Assembly (NCBI GenBank): GCA_029244605.1
Contig: JAQWQL010000043.1
Span: forward strand, 1-41,927
Origin: Acidimicrobiales bacterium
GTDB taxonomy: Bacteria; Actinomycetota; Acidimicrobiia; Acidimicrobiales; UBA8592
Direction: 5' to 3'
Length of the DNA stretch: 41,927 bases
The notes beneath the pieces are model-generated. The model was not told the DNA's origin, did no database searches, and saw nothing but the letters and a program-made list of their open reading frames with translations. Shown piece by piece: positions 9,182 through 16,318 of the stretch. Made by a program: the position numbers and the translations under genes. Each line of letters opens with the position of its first letter. The stretch's first letter is position 1.

Positions 9182-9283
9182 ATCCTTATCTTACTTCGAG
9201 AGTTTCTACTATATGGATAGTAACAATTCTACATCGATTTTTCACTGCAATCTAACAAAATTCGAAATTTCAAATCTGACTGT
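9182..9283 (-). promoter_or_regulatory. Probable sufB upstream control region with small inverted repeat
   Basis: This AT-rich gap precedes sufB. On the minus strand it contains TATAGT and TAGAAT hexamers that resemble -10 elements, but I found no convincing -35 at standard spacing. At 9258-9270 there is a perfect 5-3-5 inverted repeat, AAATT-CGA-AATTT, which could be an operator (for example for a SufR/IscR-type repressor) or could be chance in AT-rich DNA. No regulator gene is adjacent. Confidence 0.3.
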
Positions 9284-9802
9284 TTAGCCGATTCGGCGTA
9301 AATCTTTCGTGAACCACTTTCCTCGATTCACATAAGACTCAACGCCAAGGGAGATTTCATCTTGATTCGCCATATTTTCTCGAATTTTCGCTGGAATGCC
9401 CAATGCCATTGCCCTGGGAGGGACGATGGTACCTCCGGTCACAACAGCGTTTGCTCCGACCAGAGCTCCTTGCTGGACTTCTGCATCGTGAAGGACAACA
9501 GATGCCGTCCCTATCAGTGCTCCATCAAGTACTCTGCAGCCTTCAAGGTGGGCAAGATGGCCGATCGTGCAATCATTCCCGACAATAGTTGGATAAATAA
9601 TCGTTGTGTGAATTACAGCTCCATCTTGGATATTGCTGCGTTCCCCTATAATGATTTCTCCATCATCACCTCGGAGAACGGCGCACGGCCATACTGAAGA
9701 TTCTGAACCTATAGTTACCTCGCCGATGATCACAGCTTCTGGATGGATATAAGCATCGCCAGCTATAGATGGTTCTTTATCTCCCAATGCGTAAATAGGC
9801 AT
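9284..9802 (-). CDS. Gamma-class carbonic anhydrase-family protein (left-handed beta-helix)
   Basis: The protein is built of hexapeptide repeats (for example VIIGEVTIGSESSVWPCAVLRGDDG) and carries the IGHLAHLEGC metal-binding segment seen in gamma-carbonic anhydrase/YrdA-like proteins. Members trimerise and bind zinc or iron; many have weak or unproven carbonic anhydrase activity. The second ATG (9802) is preferred. It follows the flavin reductase stop by one base and gives 172 residues, typical of the family, whereas the track start at 9826 overlaps that gene. The gene is likely co-transcribed with the flavin reductase and lies upstream of sufB. Confidence 0.88.
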   Translation of the reverse strand: MPIYALGDKEPSIAGDAYIHPEAVIIGEVTIGSESSVWPCAVLRGDDGEIIIGERSNIQDGAVIHTTIIYPTIVGNDCTIGHLAHLEGCRVLDGALIGTASVVLHDAEVQQGALVGANAVVTGGTIVPPRAMALGIPAKIRENMANQDEISLGVESYVNRGKWFTKDLRRIG

Positions 9803-9803
9803 A

Positions 9804-10304
9804 TTATTTCTCCGGAAGCGTTCCAAATGACCCGTAGGCGCCGCCTAAAAACAAAAGAGGTTGACTCTCTGCGCTTCCCTCGCCCATTCCTTCAACAGAT
9901 CCAACGACAATATAGTGATCGCCTGCTTCATGTATTGCCTGAATAGAGCAGTCGATCCAAGCTACACATCCTCCAACTATTGGTGACCCTGTGGGCCCCG
10001 AAGTCCAATCAATGGCCTCAAATGGGTCTACTTCTTTATTAAAGAAACTATTACTGAGATCTAATTGGCCTTCTCCTAGAACGTTGACGCAATAATTCCC
10101 TGTCGCGTTAATTCGCTTCCAAGTTGCCGATTCCTTACCGGGCATGAACTGGACCAAAGGCGGGTCAAGGGAGACCGAGCCGAAAGAGCCAATAACCATA
10201 GCGAACGGGCCATCATCGTCTAAGGCGCTGACGAGAGTCACCCCTGTAGGGTACCGTCCTAATACAGATCGGAATTTAGCCCCATCTACATGGTCCTCGC
10301 TCAT
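9804..10304 (-). CDS. Flavin reductase-like domain protein
   Basis: The 166 residues match the flavin reductase (HpaC-like) fold: an N-terminal FRSVLGRYPTGVTLVSA block, the SFGSVSLDPPLVQF segment that binds FMN, and the NYCVNVLGEGQ core. Such enzymes reduce free flavin with NAD(P)H for a partner monooxygenase in the cytoplasm. No two-component monooxygenase is next to it; the LLM-family oxidoreductase at 18.2 kb is a conceivable but distant partner. It is the first gene of the minus-strand run and is divergent from the thioredoxin-fusion/selenoprotein unit, sharing a 187-base gap. Confidence 0.85.
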   Translation of the reverse strand: MSEDHVDGAKFRSVLGRYPTGVTLVSALDDDGPFAMVIGSFGSVSLDPPLVQFMPGKESATWKRINATGNYCVNVLGEGQLDLSNSFFNKEVDPFEAIDWTSGPTGSPIVGGCVAWIDCSIQAIHEAGDHYIVVGSVEGMGEGSAESQPLLFLGGAYGSFGTLPEK

Positions 10305-10491
10305 TTGGCCTCCAGTCTTTAACCTACTTCTCTACTAAACGATACTCGCTTCATCTCTTTCTTTGCAGATTAGTAACCGTTTAGTCGACAAATACGTGCT
10401 TTAGCGTGTGTGGAAGCCAGTTTCTTGTTGCCGGAATTGTGCTAGCCCTGTGGGTTTATCCAACAAACTTCTGGATGCTAGGGTCTTATAG
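10305..10491. other. Divergent intergenic region before the selenoprotein unit
   Basis: These 187 bases lie between the flavin reductase (minus) and the thioredoxin-fusion gene (plus) and must hold the promoters of both. I found no well-spaced -35/-10 pair, no terminator-like hairpin and no riboswitch signature. An AGGG about 8 to 11 bases before the ATG at 10492 is a plausible ribosome binding site. Confidence 0.4.
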
Positions 10492-11940
10492 ATGGCGGAT
10501 AACCGACCACAATTACCTAATGGATTTGTTGCTTTCGTTAAGAAAGATTGTCCGACATGTGAACTTGTTGTACCTGTACTGGAACAGCTTGCTGAATTAG
10601 AGATCTTGAGCGCTGTCTTCACGCAGGACGACATATCATTTCCGGAGCTACCGGTAACTTCAGATGATACGTCGTTAGAAATTAGTTTCTTTCATGAAGT
10701 TGAAACCGTCCCTACACTTATGAAAATCCAAAATGGCATCGAGGTAGACCGTATTGTCGGCTGGTCTCAGGATCAGTGGGAAGCATTCGTGGGAGTCAAC
10801 GATCTAGGCCCTGATGGAATCCGCCCTTATAGTCCCGGCTGTGGTTCCTTGAGTGTGGACCCAGATCTTCAAGGGCAGTTACAGAAGAAGTATGGGTCTG
10901 GGATGACAAGCCGTGAAATAGCTTTTGCTTCGGCTGAAGATGAATTTGAAGCAATGTATGATCGTGGTTGGTCAGACGGCTTGCCCTTAATTCCTCCCAC
11001 CGTTGAACGGGTCTCAGCCATGCTGGCGGGAACAAACCGAGAACCAGAGGAAGTTCTTGCCCTAGTTCCACCGAATCTAGTTGATCTTACAGTCGAGAAA
11101 GTTGCTATCAACGCAGTGATGGCTGGTTGTAAACCTGAATACTTGCCGGTGGTTATTGCTGCCTTAGAGGCTGCTTGCACTGACCAGTTCAATATGCACG
11201 GTTTGCTCGCAACAACAATGCCAGTAGGTCCGATTCTCTTTGTCAATGGGCCGATCAGGAAATCCATTGGGATGAACTCTGGGATGAATCTTCTCGGGCA
11301 AGGAAATCGACCCAATAGCACTATTGGAAGAGCCATCCAACTTACTATTCGCAATGTAGGTGGTGGCCGCCCTGGCGAAGTTGACCGAGCTACTCATGGA
11401 AGTCCCGCTAAATATGGATTGTGCTTTGCTGAAGACGAAGAAGGTTCGCCATGGCCGTCTTATGCACAAGACCAGGGCTTCTCCCCTGAGCAGAACACAG
11501 TTACAATATTTCCCGGAGAGGGACCACGGGTGATAGTTGACCAGCTATCCCGATCTCCAGATGAATTAGCGAGAAGCCTCGCAATCGGAATCATCGGGAA
11601 CGTTCACCCTAAGTTGGTTATGGCTTTTGATGCGATATTGGTCATTGGCCCTGAACATGCTTCCCGTTTTGTTGAAGCAGGTTGGACAAAAGAAAAGGTA
11701 AACGAGGAGATAATCAACCACACCATCCGGGAAACTGATGAATTGGTTCGAGGAGCCGATGGGATCGGCGAAGGACTACCAGAGGTTTTCGCCGGATCAA
11801 CTCTCCCAAAATTGCGACCGGATGGCGGATTAATTATCCTCTATGGCGGTGGAGAAGCGGGTCTTTTCTCTGCCACTATAGGTGGATGGATTTCTGGAGA
11901 CAAAGGAAGCCTGTATCAAACAAGGGAGATAACTTTATGA
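10492..11940 (+). CDS. Thioredoxin domain fused to an uncharacterised domain; partner of UGSC selenoprotein
   Basis: The N-terminal ~100 residues look like a thioredoxin fold: a beta strand leading to C20-P-T-C23, an amphipathic helix, and a cis-proline motif TVPT (P74). A linker with PGCG (C117) follows. The remaining ~330 residues (from the YDRGWSDGLPLIPPT segment on) are conserved-looking and glycine/proline rich, with no catalytic motif I can name. The last four bases overlap the start of the selenoprotein gene (ATGA), so the two are translationally coupled and probably function together. A reasonable inference is a thiol/selenol redox pair in which the CPTC domain reduces the selenocysteine site. 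No signal peptide is visible, so it is likely cytoplasmic. The function of the C-terminal domain is unknown. Confidence 0.75.
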   Translation: MADNRPQLPNGFVAFVKKDCPTCELVVPVLEQLAELEILSAVFTQDDISFPELPVTSDDTSLEISFFHEVETVPTLMKIQNGIEVDRIVGWSQDQWEAFVGVNDLGPDGIRPYSPGCGSLSVDPDLQGQLQKKYGSGMTSREIAFASAEDEFEAMYDRGWSDGLPLIPPTVERVSAMLAGTNREPEEVLALVPPNLVDLTVEKVAINAVMAGCKPEYLPVVIAALEAACTDQFNMHGLLATTMPVGPILFVNGPIRKSIGMNSGMNLLGQGNRPNSTIGRAIQLTIRNVGGGRPGEVDRATHGSPAKYGLCFAEDEEGSPWPSYAQDQGFSPEQNTVTIFPGEGPRVIVDQLSRSPDELARSLAIGIIGNVHPKLVMAFDAILVIGPEHASRFVEAGWTKEKVNEEIINHTIRETDELVRGADGIGEGLPEVFAGSTLPKLRPDGGLIILYGGGEAGLFSATIGGWISGDKGSLYQTREITL

Positions 11941-12452
11941 CGACCAGCGTACTTGACCCTACTAATGAGCGAACCCCTGCCCATCGGACACGAGCTCAAA
12001 GAATCACCAGCCTCCAAGGGGCCACGATAGGGCTTCTCGATATAAGTAAACCTCGAGGAGATGTCTTTCTAGACACCATTCATTCTCTTCTTGAACAAAG
12101 AGGAGCACATGTGCTGCGATTTACAAAACCTACTTTCACTAAGCCTGCTCCGGTAGACCTTCGCCATGAAATTTCTACAACATGCGACGCCGTCATTGAA
12201 GCATTAGCCGATTGAGGAAGTTGCACGACATGCAGTGTGCATGACATAAGCGACCTTGAGCGAAGAGGAACTCCAGGTGTTTTTATTGCATCTGTTCCTT
12301 TCGTTTCTGCTGCTGAAACCCAATCTAAGGCACTTGGGTTTCCCCTTGCAGGATTATTCACAGCTCATCCGATACAAGATAGAACTGATGAAGAAATGAA
12401 AGTCCTAGGGGAAAATATCTTCGATGACCTTGTTAAGGAACTACTGGTCTAG
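11937..12452 (+). CDS. UGSC-family selenoprotein (in-frame TGA = selenocysteine 93)
   Basis: The ORF track splits this gene at TGA 12213-12215, but the frame continues uninterrupted to 12452. Read through, it is a 171-residue protein with U93-G-S-C96-T-T-C99. This matches the UGSC family, known to contain selenocysteine forms and cysteine homologues at that position. The N-terminal half (GATIGLLDISKPRGDVFLDTI) and C-terminal half (VFIASVPFVSAAETQSKALGF) together look like one alpha/beta domain, which supports readthrough over two separate genes. A perfect hairpin 14 bases after the TGA fits a bacterial SECIS. It starts inside the end of the thioredoxin-fusion gene (ATGA) and overlaps the convergent YcaQ-like gene by 12 bases. 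The catalytic role is unknown; thiol/selenol redox chemistry is inferred. Confidence 0.88.
12229..12243 (+). promoter_or_regulatory. Candidate bacterial SECIS hairpin
   Basis: CATGCA-GTG-TGCATG forms a perfect 6-bp stem with a three-base loop starting with G, about 20 bases downstream of the TGA. One more G-C pair can form beyond an A-A mismatch. Bacterial SECIS elements lie immediately 3' of the UGA, inside the coding sequence, with a G in the apical loop at roughly this distance to recruit SelB. A competing hairpin (TGCAC with GTGCA) is weaker. Confidence 0.65.
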
Positions 12453-13649
12453 CAACCGGTTAACTTTCCGAAGCTGAACGGCAAAATTACCTTTCCTGTC
12501 GATCCTAGTCTTTTGCGCTCCTAGGAAACGAGCGAGATTGACTAACTCTCCAAATGCTCTTTCAACGATTTCTTCTGCTCGGATATTATCCTCAATGAAC
12601 GAAGCCTTGATATGGAGTGTTTTCTGATCGCGGAGATATTTTATGTCGAAACGCCCAACGAAACGACCATCAATAAGTAAAGGCAGCACGTAGTAACCAA
12701 ACTTGCGTTTTGTTTCTGGCGTATATATTTCAAGTTTGTATTGGAAATCGAATAACCGATTGAGGCGTTTTCTATTCCAAACGATTGGATCGAATGGCGA
12801 AACCAGCGCACAAGCATCAGCAGCTTTAGGTATCGAGGTCTTTGCTGGCATGTATGCAGGATCCTTCCACGTTTCAATCTGTATTTCCTCTAATTGTTTG
12901 TTCTCTACAAGGTCACTTATCGCTTCTGTAGCTTCTTTCACTGGAAGCCTGAAGTAGTCGGCTAGATCCCGTGAGGTGGCAACCCCGTATGCTCTAGCCG
13001 AACGTAGCATGAGGTGGCGGAGGGATTCCGCATCATCGGGAGTAGGTAGATCCAAAATATTTGAAGGCACTATCCGATCCAGTAGATCAAATTTTTTTTC
13101 AAAGTTCGGCCCTCGTCGTATCCCCACTTCCCCTATGCGATATAACCAGTTCAATGCAAGCTGCCCCTTTGATCTATGCCCCCAACCAGTTTGTTCTCTC
13201 GGCTGAGGGTCAGATAGGTCTTTCGCTTCTATGGGACCATTTAACGCAACTTCGCGAAGAACGTTCTTAACGTATAGAGGCTCTTCTGTCGCTAGCCGGT
13301 AGAGACTTTTCCATGTCTCTCCTTTGCTAGCTCTTTTTTTATCGAAACGGAAGTAAGGTTCTATCTCTACAGGAGCGATAGAGGCTTCATGAGCCCACAA
13401 TTCAAACCATTTATCGTCGTAGTACGCTATTTCATCAAAAAGGGTTTGTCGATAGGGTCCAAGTCGCGAGAAAAATGGCATGTACTGGGTTCTGATAATC
13501 ACTGGAACCGCATCGAGTTGAACGACCTCCATTTTCTTCATGCATTGTTGTAGATGCCTACGACCGACCTGACCATTTGGACGATCTTTCAACAGCCCTT
13601 GTGCCGCTAAAGCTACCCGGCGTGCTTGAAGGACCGAAATGGAATTCAC
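12441..13649 (-). CDS. YcaQ/AlkX-family winged-helix DNA glycosylase-like protein
   Basis: The 402 residues match the HTH_42 family (YcaQ/AlkX, AlkZ). These winged-helix DNA glycosylases excise alkylated or interstrand-crosslinked bases. The catalytic segment reads VVQLDAV, with Q44 and D46 forming the Q-phi-D motif that distinguishes AlkX/YcaQ from the Q-phi-Q of AlkZ. The remaining residues show typical family blocks (YDDKWFELWAHEASIAPVE, PFDPIVWNRKRLNRLFDF). The gene lies just downstream of mutY on the same strand, making a small DNA-repair neighbourhood. It converges on the selenoprotein gene with a 12-base overlap of 3' ends. Confidence 0.88.
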   Translation of the reverse strand: MNSISVLQARRVALAAQGLLKDRPNGQVGRRHLQQCMKKMEVVQLDAVPVIIRTQYMPFFSRLGPYRQTLFDEIAYYDDKWFELWAHEASIAPVEIEPYFRFDKKRASKGETWKSLYRLATEEPLYVKNVLREVALNGPIEAKDLSDPQPREQTGWGHRSKGQLALNWLYRIGEVGIRRGPNFEKKFDLLDRIVPSNILDLPTPDDAESLRHLMLRSARAYGVATSRDLADYFRLPVKEATEAISDLVENKQLEEIQIETWKDPAYMPAKTSIPKAADACALVSPFDPIVWNRKRLNRLFDFQYKLEIYTPETKRKFGYYVLPLLIDGRFVGRFDIKYLRDQKTLHIKASFIEDNIRAEEIVERAFGELVNLARFLGAQKTRIDRKGNFAVQLRKVNRLLDQ

Positions 13650-13673
13650 CCATAGAAATCTAGCAGTCTTGGG

Positions 13674-14537
13674 TCATGTCGGCAGCCTGTACCCTGTCTT
13701 CCCGTTGCGCTCAACCAAACCATCTTTAATAAGGCCTGCTACGACCCGTTTGCACCTTTCTGGGTCGCCCGTCCAACCCATGACCTCTTCAAGCTCTGAA
13801 CAGGCAATCTTTCTTTTCCGTAAGGCATTCACAAGTTTTCCCCGCCCTTGACGGTCAGATCCTTCGAATTTTTCTTTTGGGTTGGTGGTTGAGATTTTTG
13901 GCTTCGATGGATCTAGCCCCTCCCCCTTCCAGCGGCAATAGTTGGATAGCGGACAATTTTCGCAATCTGCGGATCGGGATTTACACACATCCGACCCGAG
14001 GTCCATTAAAGCCTGATTCCAGACCCATCCTTGCCCTTCAGGGACAAAATTATCTGCTTTTTCCTGCATTTCTTCAGGGGTTAACTTTTCTCCTGTGACT
14101 CTCGAAATGATTCTATGGATGTTGACGTCAACGACTCCAACATCTTCTTCAAAAGCAAAACATAAGATAGCGCGTGATGTATATGGCCCTACCCCTGGAA
14201 GCTTCAAAAGAGCTGACAGCGTATCTGGAACTAGTCCATGATGCATCTCTACTATTTTTTGAGCTGACCTGTGAAGGTTAATCGCTCTTCTGTTATACCC
14301 CAAACCTTCCCAGTCATCGATAATGGACGAGAGAGGAGCTTCAGCGCACTCTTGGGGCGTAGGGTACTTCTTAAGAAAACATTTATACTTGGGAATTACC
14401 CTAGATACCTGAGTCTGCTGAAGCATCGCTTCTGAGACCATAATTGACCATGGGTCGCGAGTTTGCCTCCATGGAAGGTCACGGGAGCTTTCCTCCCACC
14501 ATTGGATCAGCGCTTTTTGTTGTTCAGTGTGCCCCAC
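13674..14537 (-). CDS. mutY: A/G-specific adenine DNA glycosylase MutY
   Basis: MutY removes adenine mispaired with 8-oxoguanine. The sequence has the SEAMLQQTQV segment with the catalytic glutamate, the helix-hairpin-helix LPGVGPYTSRAI, the VVDVNIHRI segment with the conserved aspartate, and the [4Fe-4S] ligand pattern C-x6-C-x2-C-x5-C (CKSRSADCENCPLSNYC). At 287 residues it lacks the full C-terminal NUDIX-like 8-oxoG recognition domain of E. coli MutY, which is common in actinobacteria; the C-terminus instead shows a short winged-helix-like tail. Its Fe-S cluster depends on the SUF system encoded in this window. It is followed by the YcaQ-like gene on the same strand. Confidence 0.92.
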   Translation of the reverse strand: MGHTEQQKALIQWWEESSRDLPWRQTRDPWSIMVSEAMLQQTQVSRVIPKYKCFLKKYPTPQECAEAPLSSIIDDWEGLGYNRRAINLHRSAQKIVEMHHGLVPDTLSALLKLPGVGPYTSRAILCFAFEEDVGVVDVNIHRIISRVTGEKLTPEEMQEKADNFVPEGQGWVWNQALMDLGSDVCKSRSADCENCPLSNYCRWKGEGLDPSKPKISTTNPKEKFEGSDRQGRGKLVNALRKRKIACSELEEVMGWTGDPERCKRVVAGLIKDGLVERNGKTGYRLPT

Positions 14538-14603
14538 GCTACAAAGGTAGCTCTAGAATTGGAGCACAGGCCAATGTGCAACAGCAGAGGAAACAGAGCA
14601 GAG

Positions 14604-14906
14604 ATGTATCGTCCTTTAAAATTTCTTTCAGTGCTATTGGTTGCATTAGTGGCATCTCTTATTTTTGCGACTCCATCATTTTCTGATGAGAAACAGGACT
14701 CTTCACCGGATGTTGAGATAATTAAAGTCGATGATGGATCTGGCATAATTCCGAAGCCAGGTTCTGGGAGTGCCCCGTCTAGCCCGACAGATAGAGGAGG
14801 TGCTTTACAATTGGGGCTGTTAGGGCTTCTAATTCTATTTCCTGTCGTTGCAATTTTGAGCGTTCGTCGTCAGGCTAAGAGAAACCGGCGCTCTGTTAAC
14901 GCCTAG
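14604..14906 (+). CDS. Small exported protein with C-terminal membrane anchor
   Basis: I do not recognise a family. The track start (14463) overlaps mutY and adds an unlikely N-terminus. Starting at the ATG 14604 gives 100 residues with a clear Sec signal peptide (basic MYRPLK, hydrophobic core, cleavage around ATPSFSDE). A short acidic/proline-glycine-serine linker follows, then a C-terminal transmembrane segment (LGLLGLLILFPVVAIL) and a basic tail (RRQAKRNRR). The layout resembles a sortase substrate but no LPXTG is present. GAGG about 13 bases upstream is a weak ribosome binding site. It diverges from mutY by 66 bases and converges on the CapA-like gene. Confidence 0.65.
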   Translation: MYRPLKFLSVLLVALVASLIFATPSFSDEKQDSSPDVEIIKVDDGSGIIPKPGSGSAPSSPTDRGGALQLGLLGLLILFPVVAILSVRRQAKRNRRSVNA

Positions 14907-16184
14907 CTAAGGATTTTCCTCTTCCTTGAGTTCATAGCTTCCACCAAGCTGATTCAATACGGATGCTGTTTCGTCTATGACTCCCTGATAGAAGCCCCGG
15001 AGAGCCTGATCGGTTTCTTCATTATTTACCGCTCGATATAAAGGAACGATCGTATAGTCGGATCTATCTACCCGAGTTGGTTCAAAAGTTAGACTCTCTA
15101 CTCTAAAACCTTCTTTATCTGTTCCAATTATGTCAACGAAGATCATCACACCATTCTGAGAAGCAGCGGGACAACAGTTCGCTGATTGATTCGATAAAAA
15201 GTTTCCTAGGCCGTAGATAACATACTTGTCGTTAAATATTCCTATCGGCTGAACAACATGAACATGGGATCCAACTATTAAATCAATGTCGGGCGAAGCC
15301 AATAGTGATTCCGCCAGTTTTTTTTGCGCTTCACTCGGACTGACTTGGTATTCGTTGCCCCATTGGATACTCAGGATCACAAAATCCACTCCTAATGAGC
15401 GCATCCTTGCAGCTTCATTAAGTATTGTTTCTTCGTCGATTACGTTTACGAGGTAAGGTTCATCTTTAGGAAGAACAAAACCATTTAAGCTATATGTATA
15501 GGACATATGGCCAATTAGTATCCCGTTTGGGCTGTAGAGGGACGGTGTTTTCTGTTCTTCAGCGGTGCGCGCCATCCCTGCCCAACCAAGATCTGCATTC
15601 TGTAGTTGGGTGATGGTTGACTTGACCCCTTTTGCTCCTTTATCCATTGAGTGGTTTGAGGCTGTCGAGCAGCCATCGTACCCGACCTCTTTCAGATTAT
15701 TTGGCAATTCTTGAGGAGCGTTAAAAATGGGGTACCCAGATAGTGCTGTGTTGTCAGAAGAAACAGGGGTCTCCAAATGGCAAATAGCCAAGTCGGCTTC
15801 TTCCAGTAGTGGTTGGACATCAGCGAACATTGGAGTGTAGTCGTGGGCGACTCCGGCGCTCCCATTGTAAGAAGCTCTTTGGATTACTGGACCATGGCTT
15901 AAAATATCACCTGTGAAAACGAGGGTCGCTTTTTGAGGAAGTACTGGAGTGGGAGTGGGAGTAGGAGTAGGAGTAGGAGTAGGAGTTACTTCCGGTGTGG
16001 GCTTAGGGGTTGGCCTTTGAACTTGTTCTACTTCCTGAGGAATCTCCGTTGGCCGAACTTCCTCGTCAAGCACAAGGTTCGTAGTGCTAGTATCGCTTTC
16101 AAAAACTTGTAGAGCTACCAGAACTACTACAGCAGTTATGAACGCAACCAAGATAGTTATTAACCGTTGTTTCGTCATGGGCAT
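14907..16184 (-). CDS. CapA-family protein (PGA_cap metallophosphatase fold), membrane anchored
   Basis: One N-terminal transmembrane helix (about residues 8-26) is followed by a proline/threonine-rich linker with (TP)n repeats, then a CapA/PGA_cap domain. The domain shows FTGDILSH, the ICHLETPVS block, the STASNHSMDKG block and GSHVHVVQP, the metal-binding pattern of calcineurin-like phosphoesterases. CapA proteins are linked to poly-gamma-glutamate capsule synthesis, but many actinobacterial members have unknown extracellular roles. No capB or capC is nearby, so a capsule role is not supported by context. Two starts are possible: ATG 16184, or ATG 16178, which has a better spaced GGGG ribosome binding site. 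Confidence 0.85.
   Translation of the reverse strand: MPMTKQRLITILVAFITAVVVLVALQVFESDTSTTNLVLDEEVRPTEIPQEVEQVQRPTPKPTPEVTPTPTPTPTPTPTPVLPQKATLVFTGDILSHGPVIQRASYNGSAGVAHDYTPMFADVQPLLEEADLAICHLETPVSSDNTALSGYPIFNAPQELPNNLKEVGYDGCSTASNHSMDKGAKGVKSTITQLQNADLGWAGMARTAEEQKTPSLYSPNGILIGHMSYTYSLNGFVLPKDEPYLVNVIDEETILNEAARMRSLGVDFVILSIQWGNEYQVSPSEAQKKLAESLLASPDIDLIVGSHVHVVQPIGIFNDKYVIYGLGNFLSNQSANCCPAASQNGVMIFVDIIGTDKEGFRVESLTFEPTRVDRSDYTIVPLYRAVNNEETDQALRGFYQGVIDETASVLNQLGGSYELKEEENP
15946..15987 (-). repeat. Hexanucleotide tandem repeat encoding (Thr-Pro)n
   Basis: Seven tandem copies of a GGAGTN hexamer on the + strand (two GGAGTG, four GGAGTA, one GGAGTT) encode the Thr-Pro linker of the CapA-like protein. 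The unit is a multiple of three, so copy-number change would alter linker length without shifting the frame. The near identity of the units suggests recent slippage. Confidence 0.8.
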
Positions 16185-16318
16185 GTCCCCGTATCCGTAT
16201 GAAAGTTCCTAAAGGTGTCTTGCCCCATGGAATCATTAGTTTGCGAATTTGTAAATATCTCTACCCTAATGTGCGTATAGTTCCCCAGCTGATAGTCCTG
16301 TGCGCTAGTTTGATATCC

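Noticed and set aside
11886-11936. Upstream ATG for the selenoprotein
   Set aside because: It lies deep in the thioredoxin-fusion gene; the ATG overlapping the upstream stop is the coupled start.
12080-12361. Minus-strand ORF across the selenoprotein gene
   Set aside because: It overlaps the convincing read-through frame, has no recognisable family motif and is a shadow.
14463-14603. Longer N-terminus for the small exported protein
   Set aside because: It overlaps mutY and would bury the signal peptide 47 residues in.
15946-15987. Tandem repeat as a CRISPR array
   Set aside because: Units are 6 bases with no spacers and lie in frame within a coding region.
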